NCBI GenBank assembly: GCA_903907955.1
Contig: CAIVPZ010000020.1
Coordinates: forward strand, 91,289-155,288
DNA from: an uncultured Acetobacteraceae bacterium
Lineage (GTDB): Bacteria > Pseudomonadota > Alphaproteobacteria > Acetobacterales > Acetobacteraceae
DNA: 64,000 nt
Direction: 5' to 3'
Position numbers and translations under genes: made by a program. Positions 44,628-53,697 of this stretch are shown here, piece by piece. The first letter of the stretch is position 1. Every line of letters begins with the position of its first letter. The notes beneath the pieces are model-generated. The model saw nothing but the letters and a program-made list of their open reading frames with translations. It had not been told where the DNA came from and searched no databases.

Positions 44628-45014
44628 TCAAGCCTTCTTCTTGGATTTGAACATGGACAGCATTCGCCAGGTCACGAAGAACCCGCCGAAGATGTTCACG
44701 CTGGCCAGCGTCACCGCCGCGAAGCCGAAGCCGTTGGCCCAGGACGAGGTGCCCAGCCCGGTCGCCAGCATGGCGCCGACGATGATCACCGAGGAGATGC
44801 CGTTGGTCAGCGCCATCAGCGGCGAATGCAGCGCCGGGGTGACGTTCCACACCACGTAGTAGCCGACGAAAACCGCCATCAGGAAGATGGCGAACAGGAA
44901 CACGAAGGGCTCGACCGTTTCGGCGGCGGCTTCAACCCCGGCGGCCTGCGCGGCCAGGGCGAGGTGCCCGCCCGCGAACGATGTGGCCTGCGCGGCCAGA
45001 TGGATCAGGTTCAT
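44628..45014 (-). CDS. pntA2: NAD(P) transhydrogenase subunit alpha-2 (membrane part)
   Basis: A 128-residue protein for the domain II part of the alpha chain, encoded separately as in Rhodospirillum. It has about three or four helices: FVFLFAIFLMAVFVGYYVVW, ISSVIIVGAMLATG and FGGFFVTWRMLSMF. The conserved VTPALHSPLMALTNGISS links to helix 2. It lies 10 bp ahead of pntB. Confidence 0.94.
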   Translation of the reverse strand: MNLIHLAAQATSFAGGHLALAAQAAGVEAAAETVEPFVFLFAIFLMAVFVGYYVVWNVTPALHSPLMALTNGISSVIIVGAMLATGLGTSSWANGFGFAAVTLASVNIFGGFFVTWRMLSMFKSKKKA

Positions 45015-45033
45015 GCTTGCTTTTCCTCCTGGA

Positions 45034-46173
45034 TCACGCTGCCTGCTTGGGCAGGAAGTCCGGGTGCACCACGGCGCCGCCGCGGGTCAGCAGCACGCCC
45101 TTCACGATCGGGTCTTCGGCCGGCAGATTCGGCGCCTTTGCTGCCTTGTCCCAGAACGTCGTCAGGAACGTCAGCAGGTTGCGCGAGTACAGGCTGCTGG
45201 AGGCGACCGCGATGCGGCCCGGCCAGTTGTGCCAGCCCAGGATGCGCACGCCGTTCGGCGTGGTGTAGGCCTCGCCCGGCTTCGTCAGCGCGCAGTTGCC
45301 GCCGGCGTCGGCGGCGATGTCCACCACCACGCTGCCGGCCTTCATCGCCTCCACCGCCGCGGCGGTGACGATCACCGGGGCGCGGCGGCCCTGCACCAGG
45401 GCGGTGGTGATGACCAGATCGTTCTTGGCCACCGTGGCGGCGATCAGCTCGGCCTGCTTGCGGCGGAACTCGTCGCTCATCTGGGTCGCATAGGCGCCGG
45501 TCTGCGCCGCCGTCTCGGCATCCTCGACGCCGATGAAGGTGGCGCCGAGCGAGCGGATTTCGTCCTTCGCCGCCGGGCGGACATCGGTTGCCGAGACGAT
45601 GGCACCGAGCCGGCGGGCGGTGGCGATGGCCTGCAGGCCGGCGACGCCGGCGCCGACGACGAACACGCGCGCCGGCGGAACCGTGCCGGCGGCGGTCATC
45701 ATCATCGGAAAGCCGCGCTCGAACGCGCCCGCACCCTCGATCACGGCGCGGTAGCCGGCCAGATTGGCCTGGCTGGACAGCACGTCCATGCTCTGCGCGC
45801 GGGTGATCCGCGGCAGCATTTCGAGTGCCGCCACGTCGATGCCGGCTTCGGCGAGCGAGGCGACCAGAGCGGGGTCGCCCTGGGCGCCGATGGTGGCCAC
45901 CAGCAGCGCGCCGCGCGGGATCAGCTGGCGCTGTTCGGGTGCGGGCAGGCGGACGGCGAACACAATAGCCGCCCCGGCGAGGGCGGCGGCGGCATCGGCG
46001 GCGATCTCGGCGCCGGCGGCCTGATAGTCGGCATCGGCGATGGCGGCACCGGCGCCGGCGCCGGTTTCGACGGCAACCGTCAGGCCGAGGCCGATCAGTT
46101 TCTTCACCGTCTCCGCGGTCGCGGCGACGCGCGTTTCGGAGTCGGCGCGTTCCTTTAGCACCGCAAGGCGCAT
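45034..46173 (-). CDS. pntA1: NAD(P) transhydrogenase subunit alpha-1 (NAD-binding part)
   Basis: A 379-residue soluble NAD(H)-binding subunit (AlaDH/PNT fold). The N-terminal part starts MRLAVLKERADSETRVAAT. The Rossmann motif is VFVVGAGVAGLQAIATARRLGA near residue 170, and the mobile-loop and dimer segments include RAQSMDVLSSQANLAGYRAV. AAGGAAG precedes the ATG. The split three-gene form is usual in Rhodospirillales. A consensus FNR-like palindrome lies about 230 bp upstream. Confidence 0.96.
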   Translation of the reverse strand: MRLAVLKERADSETRVAATAETVKKLIGLGLTVAVETGAGAGAAIADADYQAAGAEIAADAAAALAGAAIVFAVRLPAPEQRQLIPRGALLVATIGAQGDPALVASLAEAGIDVAALEMLPRITRAQSMDVLSSQANLAGYRAVIEGAGAFERGFPMMMTAAGTVPPARVFVVGAGVAGLQAIATARRLGAIVSATDVRPAAKDEIRSLGATFIGVEDAETAAQTGAYATQMSDEFRRKQAELIAATVAKNDLVITTALVQGRRAPVIVTAAAVEAMKAGSVVVDIAADAGGNCALTKPGEAYTTPNGVRILGWHNWPGRIAVASSSLYSRNLLTFLTTFWDKAAKAPNLPAEDPIVKGVLLTRGGAVVHPDFLPKQAA

Positions 46174-46395
46174 AGGACTTCCTTTCGTGCTGGCGTGGCG
46201 GACGGGTTCAAACCCGCCCTGTCAGGGGGCGGCGCAACATGCCCGCGCGGGCAGGTGCCTGCAAGAGGGGGGCTTTTCGGGCTTTTCGGCGGCAAGCAGG
46301 GCTGGGCGTGCGCGTTCGCGCGCATCATTGTGCGTGTTCCAATGCGAAGAGGAGGGGGCTGACCGGCGTTGTGGCGGGAAGTTGCCTGGGTGGCT

Positions 46396-46409
46396 TTGAT
46401 TCAGATCAA
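46396..46409. promoter_or_regulatory. Consensus FNR-type palindrome
   Basis: TTGAT-TCAG-ATCAA matches the FNR consensus TTGAT-N4-ATCAA exactly. The nearest start in either direction is pntA1, 222 bp away on the minus strand. I see no convincing -10 element at the class II distance on either strand, so the regulated promoter is unclear. Confidence 0.45.
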
Positions 46410-46467
46410 CGACAGTTTCGCTTGCGGGTGATCTCGCGAGCGATGCTCGGTGTGGGGCGCGGGTAGA

Positions 46468-46534
46468 AAGCAAGGCCAGGGCGCTGCCCTGGACCCGCAA
46501 GAGGGCAGTGGCCCCCTTGACCCCATTCCATAAG
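46468..46534 (+). repeat. Dispersed two-palindrome repeat, copy 8 (plus)
   Basis: A complete copy (AAGCAAGGCCAGGGC to GACCCCATTCCATAAG). No plus-strand gene ends just before it, so it is an exception to the 3'-end placement. Confidence 0.85.
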
Positions 46535-46594
46535 AAATCTTTGGTTTCAAGGGTTTATGGCGGCACGGGAAGCTCGACGAGGCTTCCCCTCCGA

Positions 46595-47281
46595 TCAGTG
46601 CCAGGTGCCGCCGTGCGGGCCGCCGCCCCCGCCACCATGCGGGGGGCCACCGCCACCGCCAGGAGGGGGACCACCACCTCCGCCGTACCAGCCACCGCCG
46701 CCACCGTGCCAGCCGCCGCCGTACCAACCGCTGCGGTAGCCGCCGTACCAGCCGGCGCCCCACCCCATGCCAAGGCCGTAATAGTAGGGGAAATAGGGCT
46801 CCGGATAATAGCCGGCCGGACCATAATACGGCGTGACATAGGCCGGTTGCTGCACCGAGTAGCCGTTCGCCACCATGCATTGCGTGTAGGCGACGTCGTA
46901 GCGCCATTGCAGCGTGGCCGACGAGGCATAGGCGCTGCTGGCCCCGGCCGCGCTGCCGACCGCCAGGCCGCTGGCAGCGCCGATGGCGGCGCCGGCGCCG
47001 GGGTTGCCGGCCGCCGCGCCGATCGCCGCCCCGGCGGCCGCGCCCACCGCGGTTTCCAGCACGGCGCTGCCGACCGCGTTGTCCGTCGCCGCCTGGTTGG
47101 GGCCGGCGAAGCCGATCTGCGCGGCGGCGAAGTTGCGGCAGTTGATGTCCGCCGCCTGGAACCGGCCGAAATCCTCGCCCTGTTTCGGCAGGGCGATGAC
47201 GCTCGGACCGGTCGGCGCCACCGCACAGGCGGCGAGCGCGAGCGGGACGATCAGGGCGGCGATCGGGACGGCGCGGGTCAT
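46595..47281 (-). CDS. Glycine-zipper lipoprotein with Gly/Pro-rich tail
   Basis: A 228-residue lipoprotein: lipobox LALAAC, then FQAADINCRNFAAAQIGF, a glycine-zipper stretch (AVGAAAGAAIGAAAGNPG), the YTQCMVANGY segment common to YMGG-type proteins, and a low-complexity tail with GGGGWYGG and GGGGGPPHG units. It probably sits in the outer membrane; the function is unknown. The ATG at 47281 has AAGGA. The tail resembles that of the Gly-rich pair at 42.3-43.1 kb. Confidence 0.8.
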   Translation of the reverse strand: MTRAVPIAALIVPLALAACAVAPTGPSVIALPKQGEDFGRFQAADINCRNFAAAQIGFAGPNQAATDNAVGSAVLETAVGAAAGAAIGAAAGNPGAGAAIGAASGLAVGSAAGASSAYASSATLQWRYDVAYTQCMVANGYSVQQPAYVTPYYGPAGYYPEPYFPYYYGLGMGWGAGWYGGYRSGWYGGGWHGGGGGWYGGGGGPPPGGGGGPPHGGGGGGPHGGTWH

Positions 47282-47415
47282 GTCGGCAGGTCCTTGTTCA
47301 CCCGTAACACGATGGTTTAGCTGAATACCACATTTGGTTTCCATGCGGCATCAACAAGCCCGGAGCCACGGCCTATTCGCCGCTCCGCACCCAACCGCCC
47401 GCATGCCGCCCGGCT

Positions 47416-48780
47416 TCAGTCGCCGCCGGCCGGGCCGGGCACCCCCGCCTGTGCCAGCGCATCCGCCTGCCGGGCCGCCAGCACCGGCTGGTCGAAATCG
47501 GCGATCAGGCCCTGGAACATGCGGCTCCAGTTCAGTTCGGCCCCCAGGCGCAGGAACACCCCGCCCAGCCCGATCGCGCTGCGGTCCATCAGCAGGAACT
47601 GCCGCGGCGGGGTGACGCCGCCGGTCCGCTTCAGCCCCTCATGCACCCGCGCGGCAACCGCGCGGCCATAATTGACGTCGTCGGTCGGCTGGATGCGGCG
47701 CACCCGGTCGTCCAGCAGCGGCTCGTACAGGAAGCGCGCCCATTCGTTCAGCACCTCCATTTGCTCGCGGCCGAGATTGGTAAAGCCCCAGATGGTGTAG
47801 GCGTGGTGCGCCTTGTCCATGTCCTCGTCGCGCACCGCCTCGAACAACTCGATCACCCCGCGCACGAAGCTGGCGTCGAACACCCGGATGGCGCCGAAAT
47901 CGAGCAGGTTCAGGGTGCCGTCCGGGCACACCTGATAGTTCCCCATATGCGGGTCGCCGTGCAGGATGCCGTAGCGGTAGAGCGGCACATACCAGGCCCG
48001 GAACAGCGCCTCGGCGATGCGGTTGCGTTCGTCCTGCGAGGGGTTTTCCTCCAGCCGGCGCTGCAGCGGCCGGCCTTGCAGCCAGGTCATGGTGAGCAGC
48101 CGGCGGGTGCAGTAGCCATCGATCGGCACGGGCACATGCACCGTGGGCTCGCTCGCCAGCATGCGGCGGTACAGCCGCATCTGTGCCGCCTCGCGCAGGT
48201 AGTCGAGTTCCTCGCGCAGGCGTTCGGTCAGTTCCTTGAGGATTTCGCCCTGGCGGATGGCGCCGTCCATGCGGTGGTACAACCCCATCGCCAGCTTGAC
48301 CTGGCGCAGGTCGGCCTCGACCGTGCTCGGCATGTCCGGATACTGCAGCTTGCAGGCGACTTCGGTGCCGTCCTTCAGGCGTGCCCGGTGCACCTGGCCC
48401 AGCGAGGCCGCCGCCGCCGCTTCCTGCCCGAAGGCGGCGAATTTCGACTGCCAGGCCGGCCCCAGCTCGCCCTGCATGCGCCGGCGCACGAAGGCCCAGC
48501 CCATCGGCGGCGCGTTCGCCTGCAGCTGCGCCAGTTCGGCGGCGTATTCGGCGGGCAGCGCGTCCGGCACGGTGGAGAGGAACTGCGCCACCTTCATCAG
48601 CGGTCCCTTCAGCCCGCCCAGGATCACCTTCAAATCCTCGGCATGCGCCGAGCGGTCGGTCTTCACCCCGAAAGCGCGGGCGCCGACCATGCGCGCGGCG
48701 ATGCCGCCGACCGCACCCGACGTGCGCACCATGCGGCGGAATTCGCCGATCAGGGTGGAACGGTCTTCGCTGGCGGCCAT
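47416..48780 (-). CDS. AarF/UbiB (ABC1) family atypical kinase
   Basis: A 454-residue member of the UbiB/COQ8 protein-kinase-like family. It has PLMKVAQFLSTVPDALPAEY (KxGQ-type motif, here KVAQ), the Ala-rich loop AAAASLGQVHRA, EELDYLREA, the catalytic loop HGDPHMGNYQV and the DFG-like LLDFGAIRVF. Family members are ATPases linked to quinone synthesis or lipid handling; there is no C-terminal membrane helix like that of UbiB. Its start codon shares one base with the stop of the upstream peptidase gene (TGATG), so they are coupled. Confidence 0.88.
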   Translation of the reverse strand: MAASEDRSTLIGEFRRMVRTSGAVGGIAARMVGARAFGVKTDRSAHAEDLKVILGGLKGPLMKVAQFLSTVPDALPAEYAAELAQLQANAPPMGWAFVRRRMQGELGPAWQSKFAAFGQEAAAAASLGQVHRARLKDGTEVACKLQYPDMPSTVEADLRQVKLAMGLYHRMDGAIRQGEILKELTERLREELDYLREAAQMRLYRRMLASEPTVHVPVPIDGYCTRRLLTMTWLQGRPLQRRLEENPSQDERNRIAEALFRAWYVPLYRYGILHGDPHMGNYQVCPDGTLNLLDFGAIRVFDASFVRGVIELFEAVRDEDMDKAHHAYTIWGFTNLGREQMEVLNEWARFLYEPLLDDRVRRIQPTDDVNYGRAVAARVHEGLKRTGGVTPPRQFLLMDRSAIGLGGVFLRLGAELNWSRMFQGLIADFDQPVLAARQADALAQAGVPGPAGGD

Positions 48781-50606
48781 CAGGCGGATGCCTCCAGCTC
48801 GTCGATGAAGCCGGAGATCACATCCAGGCCGCGCCGCCAGAAGCCGGGGTCCGAAGCGTCCAGCCCGAACGGCGCCAGCAATTCGCGGTGGCGGCGGGTG
48901 CCGCCGGCGCGCAGCATGTCGAGATACTTGCCCTGAAAGCCCGGATGGCCGGACTGGAACACGCTGTACAGGGCATTCACCAGGCAGTCGCCGAAAGCGT
49001 AGGCATAGACGTAGAACGGCGTGTGCACGAAATGCGGCACATAGGCCCAGAACACGCCGTATTCCGGCGTGAACTCGAAGGCCGGTCCCAGGCTTTCGGT
49101 CTGCACCTGCAGCCACAGCGCGGCGATCCGGTCGGCCACCAGCTCGCCTGAGCGCCGCTCGTCGTGCAGCAGCGTCTCGAAACGGTAGAACGCGGTCTGC
49201 CGCACCACCGTGTTGAGCATGTCCTCGACCTTGCCGGCGAGCATGATCCGGCGGCGGGCGGGATCGGTCTCGGCGTCGAGCAGGGCGCGGAAGGTCAGCA
49301 TCTCGCCGAACACGCTGGCGGTTTCAGCCAGCGTCAGCGGCGTGCCGGCCATCAGGTAGCCCTGTTCACCGGCCAGCACCTGGTGCACGCCATGGCCAAG
49401 CTCGTGCGCCAGCGTCATCACGTCGCGGGTGCGGCCGTGGTAGTTCAGCAGCAGGTAGGGATGCGCCGCCGGCACGGTGGGGTGGGCGAAGGCGCCGCCC
49501 GACTTGCCCGGGCGCAGGGCGGCGTCGATCCAGGGCCGGTCGAAGAAGCGCTTTCCGACCGCCGCCAGCTCCGGCGAGAAGGCGGCATAGGCGCCGAGCA
49601 CCTGCGCGCGCGCCTCCGGCCAGGGAATCTCGCGGTCGTCGTCGCCGGGCAGCGGGGCGTTGCGGTCCCAGTGCTGCAGCCTGGGCAGGCCGAGCCACTT
49701 CGCCTTCAGCGCGTAGTAGCGGTGCGCCAGCCGCGGATAGGAATCGGTCACCGCGGCGACCAGCGCGTCCACCACCACGTCCTCGACCATATTGGCGCGG
49801 TTGCGGTAGCTGCCCGGACGGGGATAGTGCCGCCAGTTGTCGATGATCTCCTTGTCCTTGGCCAGCGTGTTGGTGATCAGCGAGAACAGCCGGACATTGC
49901 GGCCGAACGCCTCGCCGACGGCGTGGCCGGCGGCCTCGCGCACCGCGCGGTCCTGGTCGGACAGCAGGTTCAGCGCGCCGCTGACGGTCAACTCCTCGCC
50001 GCGCACCGGAATGCGCATGGCGGCGATGGTTTCGTCGAACAGCCGCGACCAGGCGGCCCGGCCGGTGACCTCCTTCTCGTGCAGCAGTTTTTCCAGCTCG
50101 TCGGCGAGTTCGTGCGGGCGGAATACGCGCAGGTCGCGCAGCCAGGGATGCCAGTGCGCCAGCGCCGGGTCGGCCAGCTTGCGTTCCAGCGCCGGCGGGT
50201 CCAGCCGGTTCAGCTCCAGGGTGAAGAACAGCAGGTGGGTCGAAATGGCGGTGACCCGCTCGTTCATCGACTGGAAGAAGCGGCCGATCTCCGGGTCGTT
50301 CGAATCGCTGCTGAACAGCAGTTGGGCGTACGACATCGCCCGGCCCAGCATTTCCTCGATGCGCTCGTACTCGGCGATGGCTCCGGCCAGGGCGGCGCCG
50401 CCATGGCCGGCGAGGCGGCCGCTGTGGGCGGCGGCGAACGCCCGGGCATCGGCGTCGGCGCGGTCGAGGTCGCGGGTGATGTCGGGGCTGTCAGGCGAGG
50501 GATAAAGATCGCGCAGATCCCAGCTCGGCAGTTCTCCACCCGGCAGGTGTGGGGGCGCTGTCTCGGGGCGGGGCAGCGCGTCGGCGCCGGCGGATGCGTC
50601 GGGCAT
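48780..50606 (-). CDS. M3 family oligoendopeptidase F
   Basis: A 608-residue zinc metallopeptidase. The catalytic site is MTLAHELGHGVHQVLAGE (HExxH) near residue 400, with the third ligand Glu in TLAETASVFGEMLTF. The N-terminal helical part begins PSWDLRDLYPSPDSPDI. It cleaves oligopeptides in the cytoplasm. The ATG at 50606 is chosen because it gives the shorter start MPDASAGAD. It is divergent from an acyl-CoA ligase and co-transcribed with the AarF-like gene. Confidence 0.93.
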   Translation of the reverse strand: MPDASAGADALPRPETAPPHLPGGELPSWDLRDLYPSPDSPDITRDLDRADADARAFAAAHSGRLAGHGGAALAGAIAEYERIEEMLGRAMSYAQLLFSSDSNDPEIGRFFQSMNERVTAISTHLLFFTLELNRLDPPALERKLADPALAHWHPWLRDLRVFRPHELADELEKLLHEKEVTGRAAWSRLFDETIAAMRIPVRGEELTVSGALNLLSDQDRAVREAAGHAVGEAFGRNVRLFSLITNTLAKDKEIIDNWRHYPRPGSYRNRANMVEDVVVDALVAAVTDSYPRLAHRYYALKAKWLGLPRLQHWDRNAPLPGDDDREIPWPEARAQVLGAYAAFSPELAAVGKRFFDRPWIDAALRPGKSGGAFAHPTVPAAHPYLLLNYHGRTRDVMTLAHELGHGVHQVLAGEQGYLMAGTPLTLAETASVFGEMLTFRALLDAETDPARRRIMLAGKVEDMLNTVVRQTAFYRFETLLHDERRSGELVADRIAALWLQVQTESLGPAFEFTPEYGVFWAYVPHFVHTPFYVYAYAFGDCLVNALYSVFQSGHPGFQGKYLDMLRAGGTRRHRELLAPFGLDASDPGFWRRGLDVISGFIDELEASA

Positions 50607-50726
50607 ACGGATGTTTCGTCCTGTCCATCTGGTCCTGCAAGCAGACATAAGTTATGCGGGGTAGACGTCAAAGGGCCGCGACGGGATCGGGGGCGCGTGG
50701 CTGCTCCGGGGACGGGCGGGGGTATC

Positions 50727-52505
50727 GTGGTGGACAGTTCTCAGTGGTTGCCGGATCTGCAGGCGTCGCAGCACGCCGCATCGGATAAGGCGGTTCGGGT
50801 GCCGGCGCTGCGGGCGTTGCCGGAGTGGCCGAATCTGCCGTCGATGATGTTCGACCGGGCGCGTTCCTGGCCGGAGCGGCCGATGCTGCGCCGCTGGCGG
50901 GACGGCGCCTGGCGGGGCATGACCTGGGGTGTGTTCGCCCGCAAGGCCGCCAGCGCGGCGCGGGCGCTGCGCGCGGCCGGCGTGGCGCCGGGCGACCGCG
51001 TGGTCATCGTCTCCGAGAACCGGCCCGAATACCCGATCATCGAAACCGCGCTGATGGCCATCCGGGCCGTGCCGGTGCCCGCCTACACCACCAACACGGT
51101 GGCCGATCACGCCCATATCCTGCGCGATTCCGGCGCCCGCGTGGCGGTGGTCTCGACCGCCGCCCTGGCCGGCCGGGTGGCGCTGGCCGGGCCGCTCGAC
51201 CTGCTGGTGGCGATGGAGCCGTTCTCCTATCCCGGGCTGACCGTCGCGCCGTGGTCGGCGCTGGTGGCCGACCAGCGCGATCCCGGCGATGTGGCGGCCG
51301 AGGCGGCAATGATCCCGCCCGACACGCTGGCCTGCTTGATCTACACCTCCGGCACCGGCGGCGCGCCGAAGGGGGTGATGCTGCCGCACCGGGCGATCCT
51401 GCTGAACTGCCGCGGCCTGTGCGATCTGCTGGCGGAACTGCCGCCGCGCGACCACGAGGTGTATCTCTCCTTCCTGCCGCTGTCGCACAGCTATGAGCAC
51501 ACCGCGGGGCAGTTCTTCCTGCTCGGGGCCGGCGCCGAAGTGGTCTACGCGCGCGGCGTCGAGACCCTGGCGGCCGACATGATGACGGTGCGGCCGACCA
51601 TCATGACCATGGTGCCGCGCGTGCTGGAGGTGATCCGCGGCCGCATCCTCGCCCAGGTGGCGCGCGAGCCGGCCTGGCGGCGCTGGCTGTTCGGCCGGGC
51701 GGTCGCGCTGGGCATCCGGCGGGCCGACGGCGAGGCGCTGTCCTGGCCGGCCCGGCTGGAGGACCGCCTGCTGGAACGCCTGGTGCGGCGGAAGGCGCGC
51801 GCCCGCTTCGGCGGCCGGCTGCGCGCCGCGGTTTCCGGCGGGGCGCGGCTGGAGCCGGAGATCGGGCGGTTCTTTCTCGGCCTTGGCCTCCCCCTGCTGC
51901 AGGGTTATGGCCAGACCGAGGCCGGGCCGGTGATCTCGGCCAATGCTCCGGGCGCCATCCGCATCGAGACGGTGGGCCAGCCGCTGGCCGGGGTGGAGCT
52001 GCGCATTGCCGCGGACGGCGAGATTCTGGTGCGCGGCGATCTGGTGATGCTGGGCTACTGGGGCCGGCCGGAGGAGACGGCGGCGGCGATCCGCGATGGC
52101 TGGCTGCACACCGGCGACATCGGCGAGCTGGACGCCGGCGGCTATCTGCGCATCACCGATCGCAAGAAGGACATGATCGTTCTCTCCGGCGGCGAGAACG
52201 TGTCGCCGGCGCGCATCGAGGGGCTGCTGATCGCCGAGGCCGAGATCACCCAGGCTGTCGTGCTGGGCGAGGGACGGGCCGGCCTGACCGCGCTGGTGGT
52301 GCCGGCGGAAGGCTGCGACGAGATGGCGGTGGCGACGGCGGTGAACAACGTCAACAAGCGCCTGTCGGTGACCGAACGCATCCGCAGGCACGCCATCGTG
52401 CCGCCGTTCACCATCGACAACGGCATGCTGACCGCAACCCAGAAGGTCCGCCGGCACATCGTTTCGCATGAGCATGCCGGGCTGTTGGAGAAGCTGGGGG
52501 TTTGA
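50727..52505 (+). CDS. AMP-dependent long-chain acyl-CoA ligase
   Basis: A 592-residue ANL-family ligase, probably for long-chain fatty acids. Motifs: LIYTSGTGGAPKGVMLPH (P-loop), YGQTEAGPVI, WLHTGDIGELDAGGYLRI with DRKKDM (hinge), and the catalytic Lys in TATQKVRRHIV. The start is GTG at 50727 (or 50730), after a GGCGGGGG stretch; the first ATG is too far inside. The frame continues open for 1.5 kb upstream, but that is only the shadow of the divergent peptidase gene. The stop is followed by a repeat-derived terminator. Confidence 0.92.
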   Translation: MVDSSQWLPDLQASQHAASDKAVRVPALRALPEWPNLPSMMFDRARSWPERPMLRRWRDGAWRGMTWGVFARKAASAARALRAAGVAPGDRVVIVSENRPEYPIIETALMAIRAVPVPAYTTNTVADHAHILRDSGARVAVVSTAALAGRVALAGPLDLLVAMEPFSYPGLTVAPWSALVADQRDPGDVAAEAAMIPPDTLACLIYTSGTGGAPKGVMLPHRAILLNCRGLCDLLAELPPRDHEVYLSFLPLSHSYEHTAGQFFLLGAGAEVVYARGVETLAADMMTVRPTIMTMVPRVLEVIRGRILAQVAREPAWRRWLFGRAVALGIRRADGEALSWPARLEDRLLERLVRRKARARFGGRLRAAVSGGARLEPEIGRFFLGLGLPLLQGYGQTEAGPVISANAPGAIRIETVGQPLAGVELRIAADGEILVRGDLVMLGYWGRPEETAAAIRDGWLHTGDIGELDAGGYLRITDRKKDMIVLSGGENVSPARIEGLLIAEAEITQAVVLGEGRAGLTALVVPAEGCDEMAVATAVNNVNKRLSVTERIRRHAIVPPFTIDNGMLTATQKVRRHIVSHEHAGLLEKLGV

Positions 52506-52511
52506 GGAAGC

Positions 52512-52537
52512 AAGGCCAGGGCAGCACCTGGCCTTTT
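52512..52537 (+). terminator. Terminator derived from a partial dispersed repeat
   Basis: AAGGCCAGG and CCTGGCCTT pair around a 6-base loop and run into TTTT, 7 bp after the ligase stop. The left arm and the preceding GAAGCAAG are the first block of the dispersed repeat; the second palindrome is missing. Confidence 0.75.
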
Positions 52538-52557
52538 ACTTGCAGTGATCTGGCCTT

Positions 52558-53538
52558 TTAATTGCAGAAGCGTGCCAGCCGCACGGCGGTGTGGCCGCGG
52601 CTGGTGCGCAGGCTCGGCATCACCAGCAGGCAGTCGTCATGCGGGGTGCGGATCTCGGTGCTGCCGTCCTGCGCGATCAGCGTGTTGCGTCGCGCCACCA
52701 CCTCGCCACCGCGCCAGGGCTGGACGAAGGCGAAGCCGGCCGTGGTGGCGGTGATGGTCATGGTGACTTCGGCGATCCGCGGCGGGCGGGCGGGCGAGGG
52801 CGGCGCGGGCAGCGCGGGGTGGTCGGCCACCGTCCCGGCATGGCGGAGCAGTCCGGCGATGCAGCCCAGCATGCTGTCCACCGTTGCCGCCGCCCAGTGC
52901 TGGCCCGCCTCGACCAGGATTGCGGCGGGCGGCGTTGCCGGGGCGGTGAACCGGGGATGGTCGATGATGCGGCGCCCGCCGACATGGCCAAGATCGGCCA
53001 CCACCAGGTCCGGCACGCCGACCGCCCGCGCCAGCGCGCGCCCTTTCGCGGTGGGACCGCACAGGATCAGCGGGTCCGACGGCCACAGCATGGTATGCAG
53101 GTCGAGCAGCAGGTCGGCACTTTCCAGCAGCGGCCGGATTTCGCGCGCCCGCTCCAGCTCCACCGAGCGCCGGGTGCCGTCGAGCACGGAAGCATCCCAC
53201 ACCCGGTTGAGATCCTCGTCGACGAACCGGCTTACGGTGGGTTGATCGGGATCGAAGCGGGCGAAGGCGGCCAGATTGACGAAGCCGAAGGTGAGCGTTC
53301 CCAGCAGCGGGCGGACCCCGGCGGCGAGCAACCGGTCGAGCGCGATCGCGCCGGCGATTTCGTTGCCGTGGGTCAGCGCCAGCAGCAGCACGTGCGGCCC
53401 CGGCGCCGGCGCGGCGAAGCTGGTGAAGCCGGCAATACCGGTGTTGCCGCGCAGCCAGCGCCGGATATCGGGCGCGCGCAACTGCACATCGAAACGCGGC
53501 AGCGGTTGCGGCTGCGCTGCGCAGATGTTGCCGCTCAT
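52558..53538 (-). CDS. Succinylglutamate desuccinylase/aspartoacylase family protein
   Basis: A 326-residue zinc carboxypeptidase-like hydrolase. Zinc ligands are in LALTHGNEIAGAIALDR (HxxE) near residue 56 and LLLDLHTMLWPSD (His) near 146. The segment RFVDEDLNRVWD is also typical. Relatives hydrolyse N-acyl amino acids; the substrate here is not evident. It is convergent with the ligase gene. Confidence 0.85.
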   Translation of the reverse strand: MSGNICAAQPQPLPRFDVQLRAPDIRRWLRGNTGIAGFTSFAAPAPGPHVLLLALTHGNEIAGAIALDRLLAAGVRPLLGTLTFGFVNLAAFARFDPDQPTVSRFVDEDLNRVWDASVLDGTRRSVELERAREIRPLLESADLLLDLHTMLWPSDPLILCGPTAKGRALARAVGVPDLVVADLGHVGGRRIIDHPRFTAPATPPAAILVEAGQHWAAATVDSMLGCIAGLLRHAGTVADHPALPAPPSPARPPRIAEVTMTITATTAGFAFVQPWRGGEVVARRNTLIAQDGSTEIRTPHDDCLLVMPSLRTSRGHTAVRLARFCN

Positions 53539-53697
53539 GCCGGACCCGTCATGGTCCGCTGACCGGCGGCCGGCGGGCCGTCTTGGTCATCCATGCGGTG
53601 CAGTCTATACGCGCCGGCGCACGCGGCAAACCGATGCGGGTCAGCGCGCCCGCCGGCGGCATGAGCCGGCGGGCGGCGCGTTCCTGGTTCGGGCTGG

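Larger units (their letters stand above)
46174..46594. other. Gap with an FNR-type palindrome and a dispersed repeat
   Basis: No supported gene. It includes the pntA1 promoter side, a consensus FNR palindrome (46396-46409) and a dispersed repeat (46468-46534). Confidence 0.6.

Noticed and set aside
46222..46500. Minus-strand 92-codon frame in the pntA1 upstream gap
   Set aside because: It begins inside a dispersed repeat, has no family features and no ribosome binding site.
49164..50726. Very long plus-strand open frame reaching into the acyl-CoA ligase
   Set aside because: It is the antisense of the M3 oligopeptidase gene; high GC removes stops. The ligase is cut at its GTG near 50727.
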